A DNA stretch of 25,176 nt, from positions 1 through 25,176 of the forward strand of contig CANQBT010000013.1 in NCBI GenBank assembly GCA_947589405.1, given 5' to 3'. The notes below the pieces were generated by a model. That model saw only the letters and a list, made by a program, of their open reading frames with translations, had not been told where the DNA came from and searched no databases. The position numbers and the translations under genes are program-made. Below are positions 22,974 to 25,176 of this stretch, in pieces. Origin of the DNA: an uncultured Clostridia bacterium (GTDB taxonomy: Bacteria > Bacillota > Clostridia > Lachnospirales > CAG-274). Position 1 is the first letter of the stretch, and every line of letters starts with the position of its first letter.

Positions 22974-23358
22974 TATTTTTAAATATTTTAGGGAGAATAT
23001 CTTCTGTAATTTCAGTTATTCGGAGTTTGCTGCAGGCATTGAGTACCTTGCCTGTATCAATTGAATATATGTATGCAATATCCTCAGGAGTATATACGGT
23101 ATTTTTTGTATAGCTCAGGGATTTTCTGAATATACGGCATATGTAGCTGCTTCCGTTCAGCATAATAAGAGGTATGGATTCTGAGGAAATGTTTTTTATA
23201 TTTTTTGCTTTGACTATGCTGCTTATCTCTTTTTTGGATATGTTCAGAAGGGAGCATATTTCATTTGGCTCAATATTGTCCTCGCTGGATTTTATAAGTA
23301 TATCAAGAGATCTTAAGGCAGGACATATTTCATTATTATATGTATTGTAAAAATTCAT
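22966..23358 (-). CDS. Unknown protein with possible helix-turn-helix segments
   Basis: I do not recognise this 130-residue protein. It is mainly helical and lysine/isoleucine/serine-rich, with no signal peptide or membrane segment. Two stretches have the spacing of helix-turn-helix units: PNEICSLLNISKKEISSIVKA (about 34-54) and PEDIAYIYSIDTGKVLNACSK (about 93-113), each a short helix, a turn and a longer helix. A DNA-binding or scaffold role is a weak inference. ATG 23358 has AAGGAG upstream at 8 bases; GTG 23367 would overlap it. Its stop lies 8 bases inside the end of the convergent DJ-1 gene. It diverges from the conserved unknown gene at 23437 across a compact promoter region, which suggests a possible regulatory link. 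Confidence 0.7.
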   Translation of the reverse strand: MNFYNTYNNEICPALRSLDILIKSSEDNIEPNEICSLLNISKKEISSIVKAKNIKNISSESIPLIMLNGSSYICRIFRKSLSYTKNTVYTPEDIAYIYSIDTGKVLNACSKLRITEITEDILPKIFKNIN

Positions 23359-23375
23359 CGTATTCACTCCTTATA

Positions 23376-23407
23376 CTGATTATAGTTTAATCGGATCGTA
23401 AAATCCA
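23376..23407. promoter_or_regulatory. Face-to-face overlapping divergent promoters
   Basis: Plus: CTGATT (23376-23381), 17 bases, TAAAAT (23399-23404). Minus: TGGATT (23402-23407), 17 bases, TATAAT (23379-23384). The -35 of each overlaps the -10 of the other, so the two could not be occupied at once. Both -35 boxes are weak, so this is tentative. Confidence 0.4.
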
Positions 23408-23436
23408 GCTGTAAATATTGGAATTGAGGTGTAAGC

Positions 23437-23961
23437 ATGAATGCTTTGCAGAAATATTTTAATTACAGGCAGGCATTGATCGACCAGTATATAAAAGGCG
23501 ATATGACCAAAAGAGAATATCTTAACAGGAATTTTGATGCAGTACTGGCACTTAATATAGAACCCTTTAAAAACGTAGATACAGTAGATAAGGGACTTTT
23601 CAATTACCAGTATTACAACGCTATGGCAAAGGACGCCCGCATGGAAGCTGGCAGATATTCCGATACTGACAGGGAATACAACAGAATGTGCAATGCGGAA
23701 AGCAATTATTATTATCACATGAAGGATAAGGCTACCATGCGTGTATTGCAGCTGCTGGACTATCAGAATGTACGTGCATATTTTATAAAGGTAAGGAGCA
23801 GAGAGCTTAAGAACAAGCTTTTTGAAATAGTTCTGGAGGACAACAATATGATACTCCATTCCACGTCGGAGGTCATACTCAATAAGCTCAGAGATGAAAA
23901 CTGCTTTTCGGAAGGAGTATGCTCCTCCAGAATAGACAGCTATATAAATCATAGATATTGA
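23437..23961 (+). CDS. Conserved protein of unknown function (DUF6648-like)
   Basis: The 174-residue cytoplasmic protein has no signal peptide or membrane segment. It begins MNALQKYFNYRQALIDQYI and has an aromatic/Asn-rich middle (GLFNYQYYNAMAKDARMEA), then a helical region containing NAESNYYYHMKDKATMRVLQLL and a C-terminal helix-strand part with SRELKNKLFEIVL. I recall this pattern as a Firmicutes domain of unknown function, possibly DUF6648, but I am not certain of the number. GAGGTG lies 9 bases before ATG 23437. It is 13 bases upstream of the DUF503 gene and likely co-transcribed with it; no function is assigned. Confidence 0.7.
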   Translation: MNALQKYFNYRQALIDQYIKGDMTKREYLNRNFDAVLALNIEPFKNVDTVDKGLFNYQYYNAMAKDARMEAGRYSDTDREYNRMCNAESNYYYHMKDKATMRVLQLLDYQNVRAYFIKVRSRELKNKLFEIVLEDNNMILHSTSEVILNKLRDENCFSEGVCSSRIDSYINHRY

Positions 23962-23974
23962 AAGGAGCTTTTAT

Positions 23975-24256
23975 ATGATAATAGGAGCCTGTACCTTATA
24001 CATGTCTGCCGAATGGGTGAACTCACTTAAGGAAAAAAGAATGGTGGTCAAGAGCATTATAGAAAAGACAAGACATAAATTCAATGTGTCTATAGCCGAA
24101 GTCGACAAGCAGGATATTCACAGATCCATAGTCATAGGCTTTTCCTGTGTTACAAATGAAGTGAAGCATGCCGATGAAATAATAGAAAATGTACTGAATT
24201 TTATTGAAAATAATACAGATGCCGTAATAGACAATATAGAAAGAGAAATTTTTTAA
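23975..24256 (+). CDS. DUF503 (YlxP-like) protein
   Basis: The 93-residue protein matches DUF503/YlxP: it starts MIIGACTLYMSAEWVNSLKEKR, where the SLKEKR motif is followed by VVKSIIEKTRHKFNVSIAEV, and continues with VIGFSCVTNEVKHADEIIENVLNFIE. The fold is a small alpha/beta dimer of unknown molecular function. In many Firmicutes the gene (ylxP) lies in the nusA-infB-rbfA translation operon; here it is instead downstream of an unknown gene and just before tig. AAAGGAG lies 9 bases before the ATG. An A-rich stretch after the stop is not followed by any clear terminator hairpin before the tig promoter. Confidence 0.85.
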   Translation: MIIGACTLYMSAEWVNSLKEKRMVVKSIIEKTRHKFNVSIAEVDKQDIHRSIVIGFSCVTNEVKHADEIIENVLNFIENNTDAVIDNIEREIF

Positions 24257-24283
24257 AAAAATACTAGCAATTTACCCCATCCT

Positions 24284-24292
24284 ATGCTATAA
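24284..24292 (+). promoter_or_regulatory. Extended -10 promoter of tig
   Basis: TGCTATAAT: a perfect TATAAT (24287-24292) preceded by TG at the extended -10 position (24284-24285). The -35 (TAGCAA, 17 bases upstream) is poor, as expected for an extended -10 promoter. The leader to the tig ATG is about 30 bases. Confidence 0.65.
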
Positions 24293-24329
24293 TTGTTAGA
24301 AGTGCAATCAGATTAAGGAGGATTTTATA

Positions 24330-25176
24330 ATGAGTGCAGTTGAAACAATAGATAAGAATAAGGTTAAATTTACATTTTCCGTTGATGCAGAAACCTTTGA
24401 AAAGGGCATGGACTATTCTTATAAGAAAAACAGAAATTCCATTAATATTCAGGGATTCAGAAAGGGCAAGGCTCCCAGAAAGCTTATAGAGGCTCAGTAC
24501 GGCAAGGCAATATTCTATGATGACGCCATTAACTATGTGCTTCCCGAAGCATATGACAAGGCTGTTGAGGAAAACAATTTGGAAGTCGTTTCAAAGCCTG
24601 AGATAGATGTTGTTTCACTTGACGACAAGGGCGTTGAGTTCTCTGCTGAGGTATTTATAAAGCCGGAAGTAAAGTTAGGCAAATACAAGGGTCTTACTTA
24701 TACCAAAACAGATGTAAACCCAACCGATGAAGAAATAGACGCAGAGATAAATAAGGAGCTTGATAAGGCTGCCAGACTTGTTACCATAACGGACAGACCT
24801 ATACGCAACGGCGATATTGCAACTATTGATTTCAAGGGCTTTATCGATGATGTTGCATTTGAAGGCGGCGAAGGTCATGATTTTGACCTGAACATAGGCT
24901 CTCATTCATTTATAGACAACTTTGAGGATCAGCTCGTAGGTCACAATACAGGCGATGACGTTGAAGTAAACGTTACATTCCCTGAGGATTACGGTCAGAA
25001 GGACCTTGCAGGCAAGCCTGCCAAGTTTGAAGTCGAGATAAAGGATATAAAGGTAAGAGAGGTCCCCGAGCTTACAGACGAGTTCGTACAGGACACTACC
25101 GAATTTGAAAATATAAAGGATTATAAGAACGATATATGCGGCAGACTTCTTGCGCAGAATATACAGAAGGCTGATT
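24330..25176 (+). CDS. tig: Trigger factor, N-terminal two-thirds (cut by window edge)
   Basis: Ribosome-bound chaperone and prolyl isomerase that meets nascent chains at the exit tunnel. About 282 residues are present. The ribosome-docking signature GFRKGKAPR lies at 42-50 in the N-terminal domain. The FKBP-type PPIase domain spans about 150-245 (GDIATIDFKGFIDDVAFEGG ... DYGQKDLAGKPAKFEVEI). The C-terminal arm domain begins with VPELTDEFVQDTTEFENIKDYKND and runs off the right edge. AAGGAGG is 8 bases before ATG 24330. In many bacteria tig is followed by clpP and clpX; that side is not visible. Confidence 0.97.
   Translation, partial: MSAVETIDKNKVKFTFSVDAETFEKGMDYSYKKNRNSINIQGFRKGKAPRKLIEAQYGKAIFYDDAINYVLPEAYDKAVEENNLEVVSKPEIDVVSLDDKGVEFSAEVFIKPEVKLGKYKGLTYTKTDVNPTDEEIDAEINKELDKAARLVTITDRPIRNGDIATIDFKGFIDDVAFEGGEGHDFDLNIGSHSFIDNFEDQLVGHNTGDDVEVNVTFPEDYGQKDLAGKPAKFEVEIKDIKVREVPELTDEFVQDTTEFENIKDYKNDICGRLLAQNIQKAD

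Noticed and set aside
1..25176. Mobile elements, CRISPR arrays, tRNA or rRNA genes
   Set aside because: No transposase or integrase motifs, no regularly spaced repeats, and no cloverleaf or rRNA-like stretch were seen on either strand.

Overview
This 25.2 kb window is a chromosomal segment from an endospore-forming, low-GC Gram-positive anaerobe, most likely class Clostridia and Lachnospiraceae-like. The evidence is a Spo0A master regulator, anaerobic oxygen-sensitive enzymes (radical-SAM ThiH), FeoB, ThyX, strong AGGAGG-type ribosome sites, sigma-A promoters with 17-18 bp spacers and AGA/ATA-rich codon use. I see no insertion sequence, phage gene, CRISPR array, rRNA or tRNA. No gene-free stretch exceeds about 300 bases.

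Layout, left to right. (1) The 5' part of leuS (minus strand, cut by the window edge) diverges from an autoregulated MerR/GyrI-type regulator. (2) A minus-strand replication/repair block reads DUF1189 membrane protein - dnaX - ybaB - recR - thyX, with an internal promoter before ybaB. (3) An NCS2 xanthine/uracil-type permease converges on (4) the minus-strand thiazole operon thiS-thiF-thiG-thiH-tenI. Its leader matches the rare HMP-PP (thiS-motif) riboswitch, in which the aptamer sits inside the terminator stem. (5) feoB lies upstream of the thi promoter. (6) A plus-strand operon holds ydcF-like, methyltransferase and hslO genes. (7) A CDF metal exporter (minus) diverges from (8) a plus-strand operon of modA-like lipoprotein, RibU-like ECF S component, YlbF-family protein and alpha/beta hydrolase. 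(9) Minus strand: a secreted stalk-domain protein, spo0A and a CYTH phosphatase. (10) Plus strand: a DJ-1/PfpI protein; minus: a small unknown with possible HTH segments; plus: a conserved unknown protein, a DUF503 (YlxP-like) protein and the 5' part of tig (trigger factor), cut by the right edge.

How the parts work together. ThiS, ThiF, ThiG, ThiH and TenI make only the thiazole half of thiamin; no ThiC, ThiD or ThiE is present. A leader that senses the pyrimidine half (HMP-PP) therefore makes regulatory sense, because it would match thiazole supply to pyrimidine supply. DnaX, YbaB and RecR are the conserved clamp-loader/recombination trio, here extended by ThyX for dTMP supply. Spo0A has a perfect 17-bp palindrome at its predicted transcription start. 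Three convergent gene junctions carry related long hairpins sharing an AAAGCTG...CAGCTT core, which looks like a dispersed terminator-type repeat. Several start codons were moved inward from the longest possible reading frame because a clear Shine-Dalgarno sequence sits at the right distance; spo0A appears to start with TTG.
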